This document shows positions 9,323 to 19,606 of a DNA stretch of 32,118 nucleotides, piece by piece (the stretch's first letter is position 1; each line of letters starts with the position of its first letter). The translations under genes and the position numbers were made by a program. Below the pieces are notes generated by a model. The model saw only the letters and a program-made list of their open reading frames with translations. It was not told the origin of the DNA and made no database searches. Source of the DNA: Pleomorphomonas carboxyditropha (lineage in GTDB: Bacteria > Pseudomonadota > Alphaproteobacteria > Rhizobiales > Pleomorphomonadaceae); contig NZ_NQVN01000036.1 of NCBI RefSeq assembly GCF_002770725.1, positions 1 to 32,118 of the forward strand. The letters are read 5' to 3'.

Positions 9323-9838
9323 ATTATCTTGGAGGCTATTGCAGAATGAGCACGCTTAGCGAGCGTGGATCGCTCGGATGACGATCCAACGGTGCCTTTT
9401 CAGGCAGCATTTCGGCTCACTTCCCCACCCTTTCCGGCCTTCTCGGCCAGACTCCCGGTGCAGTTTCGTGATCCGCTATCCAGATCGATCTTCCACACCG
9501 CAATCTTCCCCGCTGGAGAAGCGACCGCGGCCACTGTCCGATCCACTCGCTTCCTCGTCCGAACTGACAATCCTCCCGCCTATCGACCGCTTCCGTTTCC
9601 TTCAACGTCCTGTCGATCTCATCTTCGATAGAGCTAGCAAGACGATTAGCCTCAAGGACGCCCTAGCCTTGATCTTGATCCCGTCGAGTTCACCACGACC
9701 CCAACCACACAGGATAGTATTATCCTCCAATAACACTACCATAAAGTGAAATCCTGCAACACTCTCCATGAAAATAAATTTAACATGTGAGGGTATTATC
9801 CAGATCTTCGTTGTTCCCTTCCACGTCGTGGCTGATCC
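9323..9838. other. Intergenic stretch without a convincing gene
   Basis: No intact gene is seen here. The minus strand holds short open fragments that change frame, for example one opening MVVLLEDNTILCGWGR near 9747, which could be decayed coding sequence. I could not assign them to a family. The gap separates the AT-rich gene at 8453-9322 from the GC-rich genes that start at 9839. Confidence 0.5.
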
Positions 9839-11698
9839 TCAGCGCTGGCCGGGCACCGAGGCGGAATCCGCCAATTGTTCGAGCGCAATGTTAGTGATCA
9901 CGCAGATGAGTCGGTTCGGATTGTCGAGCTGAGGTTTGATGTCGAAGATGTAGGCGTCGGGTAGGTGTCGCCAGAACAGCGCAAGCCACGTTGCGGGCGG
10001 GTAGACCGCAACGTGGTTATGGTCATCGTCGTAGCATGCAATTACATGGAACTGCAGTGGTCCGGCCTGGGTAAGCTTTCTGATAGCGGAGTCGATCGAG
10101 GCGCCCGGAATGTGCTCGAGTACGCTCGCTGAGCAGACGAGGTCTGCCGGCGGCACCGGGTCCTCGATAAGGTTGGTGCGGACGAACCGGACGTTTATCA
10201 TTTCGAGGGGAAGAGTGTCGGTTTGCACCCAGTCCGCCCCCACGACTTCGTCGAAGACCTCGGCGGCAAGTCGTAGGAACTGGCCGTTGCCACATCCGAC
10301 TTCAGTGACCCTGCCCGCCTTCTGCGTGGCAAGCGTCGGCAGGTAGCTCACGAGCCAGTTGTTGCTCTTGTACGCGTCGAGTGTGCTGTAGAAATCCGCG
10401 TAGCAAGACTGGTCGGGCGCTGACCGCACGTCGGGCGGAAGCGATGGTTGCGGCTGTGGTGGCGGGTACCCGAGCATTCGACGCACGCCGGCGAGCATCC
10501 CTGAAGATGCCAGAGCCTGCAATCGCCAGAGGTCGAGGAGTACCGAGGCTGCGGTGTCGTGGGCGGCAATCGCGATCCGCTGCTGGACTGTAGTTCTGGC
10601 GAGGACGGTCTGGCGTCGGGACGACTCAGCATTGGCAAACGCCCGCTTGAGAAGTTCCCGCATCGAAGGGATAACGGGTGGCTCCCGGCCTGTTTCGAGC
10701 GCTACGATCTGCGAGATACGGTTGCGGATTTTCGTCAGGTCGTTCGCCTCGATGCAGTATGCGACGAGGTACCAACCGAGAAAGCGTGTGACGTCGGCAG
10801 CCGAGGGGCCAGCGTAGGGGCAGAAGACAGCCTCGAGGCCATTAATGTCCTCAATGCGCTGCGTCGCGGTCTCGAAATCGCTGACGGCATAGCTGTAGAC
10901 TGGTTTTCCATGTAGCAACGCCTCGAAGAGGACGCCGGAGTTGGCGCCGACCACGGCGCGCGCGCCGGAAATGAGGCGGTGAACCGAAGCGGTCGAAACC
11001 CGAATCGCTTCTTGCTCTGCAAGCCGATCCAGAAGCGCTCCCGTTTCGTCGTGGCGACACAGAGGATGGCGTTTGACAACCAAAGGAATGCCATGCCTAG
11101 CTGCGTGTACGGCAAGAACCTCAAGCGCGTCCGTCTGGAGTATACGCGAGCATCGCGAGACCGTATCCTCGGTTGTCTGCAGGGGCAGAAACAGATAACC
11201 GGGGGCGAGATCCTGCCCCCGTGCGTCGTCGGGCTGATTGTATTTCGAGACGTTATCGGCGACCAGCTTCTCCTTCAGCTGGCGGACGGTTTCCTCGGCG
11301 AGGACCATGTCAAAGCCGGCTATCGCGTCCGTGAAGGTCGCGGGGTAGCGCGCGAGTTCGGAGAAGCCCGAGTACCCGAGCCGGTCCAGCGTGAAGTATT
11401 CTAGGACGTAGCTTTCCTTTATCCGCCAGACCCGCGGCTCATCGCCAAAGCTGTGATACGAGAAGCAGACCTGCCCTGCCTCGGGAAGACGTGGAGATGG
11501 GTCGTCCCAGTAGCTCGCGCTGCTCAGCTCGGTGCGGTATCCGAGCTCGATCGACGCTGTGCAGAAATTTGCGAAGAGGCGGCGCACGCTACTCCCGAGA
11601 TTGGGGTGCCGCAACCAGTCGGTCGGCACCTCGATCAGGATGTCGCTGTCGGATGCGGACCCGGACGACGGGCGTTGTTCGAATGTTTCCACTGTCAT
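9839..11698 (-). CDS. Capsule-type glycosyltransferase fused to a SAM methyltransferase
   Basis: This 619-residue protein has two enzymatic parts. Residues about 20-340 resemble the KpsC/KpsS-like capsule synthesis family (Kdo-transferase type): LFLPLQ near 169-174, VVKRHP at 207-212 and a sugar-nucleotide motif GANSGVLFEALLHGKPVYSY at 251-270. A helical, Pro-rich linker (about 345-430) follows. Residues about 435-600 form a class I SAM-dependent methyltransferase with motif I VTEVGCGNGQFL (464-475), an acidic residue in VVGADW (485-490), and SASVLEHIPG. A plausible job is to extend a surface glycan and methylate it, perhaps as a cap, but this is inferred. The start at 11698 has only a weak ribosome site. 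The gene is GC-rich, like the genes at 12114-15462 and unlike 8453-9322. Confidence 0.75.
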   Translation of the reverse strand: MTVETFEQRPSSGSASDSDILIEVPTDWLRHPNLGSSVRRLFANFCTASIELGYRTELSSASYWDDPSPRLPEAGQVCFSYHSFGDEPRVWRIKESYVLEYFTLDRLGYSGFSELARYPATFTDAIAGFDMVLAEETVRQLKEKLVADNVSKYNQPDDARGQDLAPGYLFLPLQTTEDTVSRCSRILQTDALEVLAVHAARHGIPLVVKRHPLCRHDETGALLDRLAEQEAIRVSTASVHRLISGARAVVGANSGVLFEALLHGKPVYSYAVSDFETATQRIEDINGLEAVFCPYAGPSAADVTRFLGWYLVAYCIEANDLTKIRNRISQIVALETGREPPVIPSMRELLKRAFANAESSRRQTVLARTTVQQRIAIAAHDTAASVLLDLWRLQALASSGMLAGVRRMLGYPPPQPQPSLPPDVRSAPDQSCYADFYSTLDAYKSNNWLVSYLPTLATQKAGRVTEVGCGNGQFLRLAAEVFDEVVGADWVQTDTLPLEMINVRFVRTNLIEDPVPPADLVCSASVLEHIPGASIDSAIRKLTQAGPLQFHVIACYDDDHNHVAVYPPATWLALFWRHLPDAYIFDIKPQLDNPNRLICVITNIALEQLADSASVPGQR

Positions 11699-11817
11699 CG
11701 TCTCGTTCTTCTAACGTTAGCAGGAGCCCCTTGCTATGCCGGGGTGGCTGTAGGAGTTTGACGTTGGCGGTGACTTTCGTGTTTCTATCACGCAGACACG
11801 AAAGAACTCAGCCCAAT

Positions 11818-11877
11818 TGACGTGCTCCCCTTGATTTAGGCCAGTTCAAACTGGCCTAATTTGATGGGAGCACGTCA
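11818..11877. repeat. Near-perfect 60-bp palindrome
   Basis: Arms at 11819-11846 and 11849-11876 are inverted copies around a two-base centre with only a few mismatches, and one further base pairs on each side. The outer ends read TGACGTGCTCC, and part of that motif recurs just downstream (GAGCACGTCA at 11881-11890). It may be two insertion-sequence ends brought together head to head. It could also act as a terminator-like hairpin between the genes on either side. Confidence 0.6.
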
Positions 11878-11894
11878 GAGGAGCACGTCACTTT

Positions 11895-12011
11895 TGGGCG
11901 AGGGGCTACTTCGTCTCGACCGTCAGGAGAGATGAAGTAGCGATCCGTGATTACATCCGCAACCAGGAAAAAGAGGACGCGCGCCTGGAGCAGCTTGCAC
12001 TATGGCGATAA
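11895..12011 (+). pseudogene. IS200/IS605-family Y1 transposase, C-terminal remnant
   Basis: A 39-codon segment encodes WARGYFVSTVRRDE, then IRDYIRNQEKED and ends with LEQLALWR and TAA. This matches the C-terminal tail of IS200-type TnpA proteins. The catalytic HUH and Tyr parts are missing. The following 100 bases (to about 12113) hold short hairpins, such as GCCGCTTTGCGCGGC, typical of the right end of such elements. The remnant ends against the stop codon of the gene at 12114-14177. Confidence 0.75.
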
Positions 12012-12113
12012 ACCGCCTTCAGACGGTGCCAATCTGGTGGGGACGCGTAGGCGCCCCCACTAGCCGCTTTGCGCGGCTATAACTATAAAGCCTCTGGCTT
12101 TGCCGGGGGATAC

Positions 12114-14177
12114 TTACAGCTTGTGCAGTATCCGGTTCCTCATGGCTTCGATCTGGGCGCCGGCCCCGACTAGGCTTCCGAAGTTGGTCCTGCTGCTATC
12201 CCCCCGCACAAATGCGTTTCGCAAAACCGAGGAATACTCAATATGCTTGTCGACGCCATCAATGACCGAGTTGCCGAAGAACCCCGTCTCGCCAACGTCG
12301 CGAAAATGGTAGAAGGCAAGTTCTTCGGGCAGGACGCCGATATCGGCGATCTGCAGGAAGCGCAAGTTGAAGTCCCAGTCGCCAAGGACGGGGAAGCGTT
12401 CGTCGAACCCCCCGATAGCGTCGTAGACCGAACGGCGAAACACGAAGCTGATCGGCGGGAACATGTTTGAGATCGACATCTCGCTGATCGCCACGTTGAC
12501 GAGGCCAGGGTTGTAGGAGCGCTGCCCTTCGATCCGGATGCCCTCGGGCGTCACACGCTCGGAGACGTAGGTGGACCGAGTCGTGACCCCCCCGTACTTT
12601 GCCCCCCGCGCGCTTTCGAGAAAGCCCACGGAGCGCTCGAGGAACTCCGACGTCCAGGTATCGTCGTCGTCATGGATTACGACGTAATCGCTGGGTGCCG
12701 CCCGGATGCCTATGTTCGATGCCGATTCCATGCCACGGTTCTCGACGGCGTCGACAAGCATAATCCTCGAATGATCGACGTTGGCCTGCGCCACGGTTTC
12801 ACGGATGGTGGCAATGTCCCCACCGTCGCAGACGATCACATGGCGGTAGGTTCGCCACGTCTGGCGGTGGACCGATAGCAGGGCTCGCCGAAGGAACATC
12901 GGGCGGTCCATCGTGCGGGTCACTACGGTCACGAGCGGCCTGGGCTGCGGCACGGCGGGGTGGCGCTCCGGACGAGATCCAAAGGGGAGTCCGAAACGTT
13001 TTCGCTGGATGCTTGCCGCCATCCCCCGCTCGTATTCGACTGCGATCTGTCCCGCCTTCCACAGCGATCGGGCAATCCGGTCGGAGGCGCTTGCGGCGTG
13101 TCCTTCGTCGAGGATCACCGGAACCGTAAACCGGCGACCGAAATCCGCGCTGCGTTCCAGCGACCTGAAACAGTAGGCCCAAGCTCGGCTCGGGGTGAGT
13201 AGGATGTCGGCCAGTTCCCGAGTAGCTCTGGCCGCCGCAGCCTCGACCTCGAGTGGGTCGGTGGGAGCGCTACGCAGGTGCTCGAGGACTCCCATGAACA
13301 TCGGATCTTCGTCCCGCTCGAGCGAGGCTAGGTTCTCCCGGGCGCCGGGGATGCTCACTTCGCCCGAGGACGTACCCTCGTAGCATTCGATGCTCGGAGC
13401 CACGGGTTCGAACAGACTCTCGATGACGTGCCGATGCTCGATGATTGCCGTTTCCGGTCGGGTCGCGTCGACATCATCCGCCTGGAAGATGAGGGGAATT
13501 GCCCGGTTCCAGTGCTTGCGCGACGCGAGGCCCGACGCAGAAAGCCCGAAATACGCCCCCCACCATTCGACCTCAGGCCAGCCCGCCATGAGCATCCGCT
13601 GGGTAGTGGCGGCCCAGCCAGTGTCGACGATGAGGGCGGCCTCTCGGCCGCCGAGTAGGCGTGTCGTCTCGGCTCGAAAGAGGCGAGACTGTTCGATCAG
13701 ATGATGTCGCAGCGCAGCCGTCCGCGGATCCTTCGCGGCAAGGAGTTGGTCGATAGAGTCCTTGTTTCTGTCCACGTAGAACTGATCGGCTGACTGCGCT
13801 GCCGTGACATCCTTTTTCCCGATCAGGCATTCCTGCGCGAGCGCCCAGGGCGTGTGCTCATACTCGGAGCGGAACACCGAGACTGTCTCGTCCGGCGACG
13901 TGTCGTACACTCCCTTGGCAACCATCAGCCGCGAAACCCAAAAGTGATCCCAGCCAGCGGGCAGGGAGAAGCCCATGCGCTCGGCATAGACGCCGAGCGC
14001 ATGACGGATCCTCACACCGGCGCGGGCGGCAAACAGGATCTTCGCGTTCCGGCTCTTGTCGAAGTAGAGGCAGGTCGACAGGAGGCGGCTCAGGTAGGCC
14101 GCGACGAGCGGTCCCAGCACGTCACGCCCGAGGACGTCGAGTGAAGGATTGGTCGGACTGCGCACATCACTCTTCAC
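12114..14177 (-). CDS. Uncharacterised HAD-partner domain fused to a family 2 glycosyltransferase
   Basis: I prefer GTG 14177 as start: AAGGAG lies seven bases upstream, and the upstream gene stops at 14182. An in-frame ATG at 14207 lacks such a site. The product has 687 residues. The N-terminal half corresponds to the C-terminal domain of the HAD proteins at 3487-5418 and 5465-7600: LFAARAG (about 49-55), VSRL and IVDTGWAATTQ (about 183-193). The Asp of the usual ARD motif is Ala here. From about residue 415 to the end is a GT-A family 2 glycosyltransferase with VTVVTRTMDRP, VCDGGD, RGMESASN, VIHDDDD and PVLGDWDFNLRF, closely similar to the protein at 2520-3500. The HAD half of the system is the separate upstream gene. 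The substrate is unknown. Confidence 0.83.
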   Translation of the reverse strand: MKSDVRSPTNPSLDVLGRDVLGPLVAAYLSRLLSTCLYFDKSRNAKILFAARAGVRIRHALGVYAERMGFSLPAGWDHFWVSRLMVAKGVYDTSPDETVSVFRSEYEHTPWALAQECLIGKKDVTAAQSADQFYVDRNKDSIDQLLAAKDPRTAALRHHLIEQSRLFRAETTRLLGGREAALIVDTGWAATTQRMLMAGWPEVEWWGAYFGLSASGLASRKHWNRAIPLIFQADDVDATRPETAIIEHRHVIESLFEPVAPSIECYEGTSSGEVSIPGARENLASLERDEDPMFMGVLEHLRSAPTDPLEVEAAAARATRELADILLTPSRAWAYCFRSLERSADFGRRFTVPVILDEGHAASASDRIARSLWKAGQIAVEYERGMAASIQRKRFGLPFGSRPERHPAVPQPRPLVTVVTRTMDRPMFLRRALLSVHRQTWRTYRHVIVCDGGDIATIRETVAQANVDHSRIMLVDAVENRGMESASNIGIRAAPSDYVVIHDDDDTWTSEFLERSVGFLESARGAKYGGVTTRSTYVSERVTPEGIRIEGQRSYNPGLVNVAISEMSISNMFPPISFVFRRSVYDAIGGFDERFPVLGDWDFNLRFLQIADIGVLPEELAFYHFRDVGETGFFGNSVIDGVDKHIEYSSVLRNAFVRGDSSRTNFGSLVGAGAQIEAMRNRILHKL

Positions 14178-14181
14178 TGAA

Positions 14182-15462
14182 TCACTCCTTCGCCCAGTCC
14201 GTAACATCGACTCCCCGGTCGCGGAAGTGCTGCACGAGTGCGGCGAGCGACTGCGAACGGGCTCTGGCTTCGCCGGAAGACACCGGGAAGTGCAGGGCGT
14301 CCCATCTTGAGTTCCTAGGCATCTCGACGTCTCCCATGAACGAGTCGCCTACGTGAAGGAATCCTGATGGCGCTACGCCCATTGCCTCGCCCACCAGATC
14401 GAAGATGCGACCCGATCGCTTACTGTAGAGTTCGTCCGCGCTGCTAAAGAGCCGGTCGGTCGCCTCGGGGATCGCCGGGCTGATGAGTCTGGCGATAGCG
14501 GCGATCATGCTGCCCGGGAGGTACATGTCGCTGACTAGCACGACCTTCCCACCCGCCGACCTGAACCATTCGGCGACGCGCAGCAGCGGACGGTTTGCGA
14601 CGAGCTTGCCGGCTTCGTAGGCAATTTCCGCATCAAGCAGAGGCTGAACAAGCCTGTCGTCTCCGACCAGACGGTGCGATAGGAGAGTCATCACGTCAAC
14701 GATCGTTCCCTCCTTGCATCCGTCCTTACCGGGCCGCGCCCGGTAACTGAGCCGCATCGCGTCGGCGCGAAGGAGACACAGCCCCTCCGCCGTCGTGTTC
14801 GCGGGCAGGGGACCTACACGGCCTAGGATGAAGTCCGATACCTCGAGAAAACGAGCCGCCTCGGCTTCGGGTCCCCTGAGCAGCAGTGTGTCGAACACAT
14901 CGAGTGACAGGCACTCCTTGCCGATCATGGCGTTGCGCATCACTGCTTCGAAGGTCTCGTGGTTCGCGTCCAGCCAGGCCTGCCTACTGTCGCAGGAATA
15001 GAAGTCGTCCGGGAAGGGACGCATGTCATGAACGACGCTGAATCCCAGTTCATCCACGGTTGATGGAAGCGGAACCACCTTGTCGCCGGTGATCTCTTTG
15101 GTGGCTGACGGTGGAAGGAATGCCTGCGCAAAGCTGACGCCGGACAGAAATGAAGCCGTTTGTCCCGGCGCAGGATCGCGCTTCGGATCCAGCAGCGCGG
15201 CTGTCACGCAGGACAACTCTTTTCGCAGGCGCACGAGATCAAATTTGAGCGCCGAGCGGCGCAGTTTCAGCCAAGTCTTTGAGTCCCGGCGGAACAGATT
15301 GCTTGCGGCTCTCGCGGCGGCTCTCGCAATCCAGGGTTTTGAACGGCCCGATCCCAGAAGCGGATTCTTCTCCAAATGCGCAAGCAACGCAAATACTTGG
15401 TTGATCCACTCGGAATCTTTCTTCTTCTGGGTTATCAAATCCGCACCCCATTGAACCGACAT
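14182..15462 (-). CDS. HAD-family protein lacking the C-terminal partner domain
   Basis: This 426-residue protein has an unassigned helical N-terminal region (about 1-180) and a HAD domain (about 183-395). Motifs: I SLDVFDTLLLR (Asp188, Phe at +2), II LVSDMYLPGS (Ser311), III Lys348, IV HVGDSFMGD (Asp373, Asp378). It ends where its relatives continue into the uncharacterised domain. That domain is encoded by the next gene, which starts five bases after the TGA with its ribosome site inside this gene's last codons. The two are therefore very likely cotranslated and may form a complex equivalent to the single-chain relatives. The start at 15462 lies just downstream of the IS5 remnant, so the promoter may come from that element. 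Confidence 0.8.
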   Translation of the reverse strand: MSVQWGADLITQKKKDSEWINQVFALLAHLEKNPLLGSGRSKPWIARAAARAASNLFRRDSKTWLKLRRSALKFDLVRLRKELSCVTAALLDPKRDPAPGQTASFLSGVSFAQAFLPPSATKEITGDKVVPLPSTVDELGFSVVHDMRPFPDDFYSCDSRQAWLDANHETFEAVMRNAMIGKECLSLDVFDTLLLRGPEAEAARFLEVSDFILGRVGPLPANTTAEGLCLLRADAMRLSYRARPGKDGCKEGTIVDVMTLLSHRLVGDDRLVQPLLDAEIAYEAGKLVANRPLLRVAEWFRSAGGKVVLVSDMYLPGSMIAAIARLISPAIPEATDRLFSSADELYSKRSGRIFDLVGEAMGVAPSGFLHVGDSFMGDVEMPRNSRWDALHFPVSSGEARARSQSLAALVQHFRDRGVDVTDWAKE

Positions 15463-15519
15463 TTCCCAGATGGACTGCCTTTCGACGGTAGTTAGGCCGG
15501 CAGGGCCGATTGATCAATT

Positions 15520-15770
15520 GTTTTCTTAGCGAATAGCCCTGGACTTTCGACGGCGGTGGAAAGTTCTTCGGCAACATCCGCCACTGGCAGCCACTCGTTG
15601 CCAGATAGAGAACCGCGTTCATCACCTCCCGTAGATCGGAGGTTCACGGCCGACCGCTGGATTTGGCAAGGGAAGCAACAATCAGCGTCTACTCCCCATC
15701 CGCCAATCGCTTGGATATACGGCCCTCTGGCCCGGCGATGCTCTCGGCGGGCGATGTCGGTCCGGGTCAT
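15520..15770 (-). pseudogene. IS5-family transposase N-terminal remnant
   Basis: The minus strand opens at 15770 with MTRTDIARREHRRA. It then shifts frame through YPSD, and further on reads VMNAVLYLATSGCQWRMLP then KNFPPPS in another frame. This matches the N-terminus of IS5 (IS427-like) transposases. The catalytic core is absent. The rest of the 15463-16362 gap shows no gene. Confidence 0.8.
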
Positions 15771-16362
15771 CTGGTCCTCCATTTGTTCCGATAACAAACA
15801 AGAATCACAACCGACTGATATCGCGGAACTTCTTTTCAGATGGGCTCTCAGGCCGAAGTATAGAGTAGTTGACAATACAGACGTGCCGATAGTACACGCT
15901 GCGACGTCGATATGACCGATGCTCGTTCTACAAGCAGGTTGGGAAGCCGTGCCCCGTGTTGAGGGAGCAGCAAATACGATTCAGTTGGCGCAACGTACCA
16001 ACTGATTTTGCGTGCTACAATAACCGGTAGAAATCCGTATTTTATTGTATAGCTCTTTCCAACTCTCCCCCTGTCTGTTTTGGATATTGCGACTATGTGG
16101 TCGCGGAGAGAAGCCGGTCCCCATAAGAAGTAGCCCCGCAGGGGCGACCTTTTTCCGGTGCTTGGTGGGGTGAGGCTCACTGTTGACAGGCGCTGCCGAG
16201 CATAGCATGTCCTTGCGGACTATTTTCCGGCGGCCGTTTTTGCGAAAAGGTGAGCGACTTTCCGGGCGAATGCTTGCCTGGGAACACCCGCTTGTCCGAG
16301 AAGTCGGACAACTTTTCGGCGGATGATTTGGCCGATGGGCCGGCCAGACGTGGAGTGCGTAC
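15771..16362. other. Intergenic stretch upstream of the ABC exporter
   Basis: No convincing gene is seen. The stretch contains a terminator-like hairpin at 16133-16154 and a short inverted repeat GCGAC/GTCGC near 16090-16104. I see no clear promoter for the exporter gene. Base composition changes from mixed to GC-rich at about 16,150, probably the border of the block carrying the exporter. Confidence 0.5.
16133..16154 (+). terminator. Terminator-like hairpin
   Basis: GCCCC and GGGGC pair around GCA, and five T residues follow after a four-base spacer. No intact plus-strand gene lies directly upstream, so it may be a leftover of the exporter's original neighbourhood. The spacer before the T-run makes it imperfect. 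Confidence 0.4.
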
Positions 16363-18171
<1,809 letters not shown>

Positions 18172-18309
18172 ATCGCGGCCTGTTCGAGGGTGGAGTCTTA
18201 TTATCTTCCGCCACAGTAGTCGCTTGAAGTGTAATTTTCTGAGCCATTAGGTTAGGTGTTCAGTCCCGGCCCAGACAATATGACCGTCGTCGCGTGCACG
18301 ATCTCGTAA

Positions 18310-18350
18310 GGGGCGTTTGCAGGAGGGGGCGAAAAAAATCCTACGCTAAG
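18310..18350. repeat. Tn3-family terminal inverted repeat, degraded copy
   Basis: A 41-base sequence beginning GGGGCGTTTGC and ending TACGCTAAG corresponds to the 38-base repeat at 19569-19606, with one base lost and four extra A/C positions. It overlaps the stop of the truncated resolvase copy and marks the outer end of an old Tn3-family element. Confidence 0.75.
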
Positions 18351-18688
18351 CCGAGGACGCGGTTTCCATAGTCCCTGAGTTCGCCCTTCGGGCCGACATA
18401 TCTGTATAGAGTGACGCGCTCGATCCCGAGTTCCTTGCACAGATCGGAAACGGAAGTGTCGCGCTGTGCCATGGCGGCCTGGGCGAGACGCACCTGTGCT
18501 TTGGTCAGGGCGAATTTTCGGCCCCCTTTGCGACCACGGGCTCTGGCGGCGGCGAGCCCAGCCATGGTGCGCTCGCGGATTAGGTCACGCTCGAACTCGG
18601 CCAGGGTGGCGAAAATGCCGAACACCATGCGTCCGGATGTGGTCGTGGTGTCGATCTGAGCGCCCTTTCCGGTCAGCACCCGCAGACC
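18341..18688 (-). pseudogene. tnpR: Serine resolvase, truncated (3' part)
   Basis: This is a near copy of the C-terminal 115 or so residues of the resolvase at 19597-20211. It covers [14 protein letters not shown], the [10 protein letters not shown] helix and the helix-turn-helix [15 protein letters not shown] through VTLYRYVG. The catalytic N-terminus is missing because another Tn3-type end (18689-18726) interrupts the gene. It cannot be functional. Confidence 0.88.
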
Positions 18689-18726
18689 GGGGTCGGAACA
18701 GGAGCAGTTCAAAATCGTACGCTAAG
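18689..18726. repeat. Tn3-family terminal inverted repeat, tnpA side
   Basis: Exactly 38 bases, GGGGTCGGAACAGG... to ...CGTACGCTAAG, with the GGGG start and TAAG inner end usual for Tn3-family ends. It lies 19 bases from the end of the tnpA fragment, the normal arrangement, and it interrupts the resolvase copy on its left. Confidence 0.8.
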
Positions 18727-18745
18727 GTCGAACGAGCCCTGAACG

Positions 18746-19568
18746 TTACGCGGCTCGGAGGATTTTGCCGTGAAGCCGCAAGGGCCTGAAGCCCTCGGAC
18801 ATCTGCTGCTCTGCGTCCCAGGAATAGATGCCGGTGAGATTGATATGCTCCCAACTGAGCGGCGAGACGTGTTTGAGCAGTTCGTCAGGAATATGCCGAC
18901 CCTGATGGCGCAGGTGGGCCGTGGCCCGGCTAAGATAGACGATATTCCAATGCACGATGGCGCTGACCACCAGGTTGAGGCCAGAAGCTCGGAATGCCTG
19001 ACTGTCAAAGGATCGATCACGGATTTCGCCGCGCTCGTGGAAAAAGACGGCACGTTTGAGCTTGTGAGCGGCCTCGCCCTTGTTGAGCCCGGCCTGACAG
19101 CGCCGCCGCAATGCAGGGCTGGAATACCATTCGATCATGAACAGCGTGCGCTCGAAGCGGCCGAGTTCGCGCAATGCTTTGGCCAGGTCGCTGGATTTCG
19201 ACGAGGCGGACAATCTCTTGAGGATGGCCGACGGCGCGACGGTTCGCGTGGTGATCGATGCGGCAAGATGCAGGAGCTCGTCCCAATGATCCATGATGAG
19301 GGCGGCATTGATCGGCATACCGACATGATCTGCCAGCGCCGGATAGGCATCGGCCTTTTCGAAGGTATGGAATTTTCGGTCCTTGATATTGCGGAGCCTC
19401 GGCGCGAAGCGCTTACCAATCAGGCAGAATAGCGCAAAAACATGATCGCTAGCGCCTCCGGTATCCGTGAACAACTCCTCGATCTCCAGAATCGTGTCGT
19501 GGTCGAACAGGCCGTCGAGCACATAGACGGCCTCGCTCTCGGTCGGGCTGATCGGCAGGATGCTAATA
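18746..19568 (-). pseudogene. tnpA: Tn3-family transposase TnpA, C-terminal fragment
   Basis: About 273 codons of a Tn3-type DDE transposase (normally near 1,000 residues) run from [19 protein letters not shown] to the stop at 18746. Conserved landmarks are [36 protein letters not shown] and [10 protein letters not shown]. The 5' end is cut by the Tn3-type end at 19569. A GTG at 19522 opens a 258-residue frame, but this is inside the domain and is not a real start. The fragment is inactive and records an insertion into an older transposon. Confidence 0.9.
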
Positions 19569-19606
19569 GGGGTCGTTTGCGGGAGAGGGCGAAATCCTAC
19601 GCTAAG
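19569..19606. repeat. Tn3-family terminal inverted repeat, intact 38 bp
   Basis: GGGGTCGTTTGCGGG... to ...CTACGCTAAG is 38 bases with canonical Tn3-family ends. The resolvase stop codon (19597-19599) lies inside it. The element has inserted into tnpA. The five bases TAATA (19564-19568) would be its target duplication if a matching copy survives elsewhere, and I did not find the partner end. Confidence 0.82.

Noticed and set aside
9365..9749. Plus-strand open frames of 88 and 123 codons in the 9323-9838 gap
   Set aside because: Low-complexity Pro/Ser/Phe-rich products without a family or ribosome site. The minus strand shows equally weak fragments.
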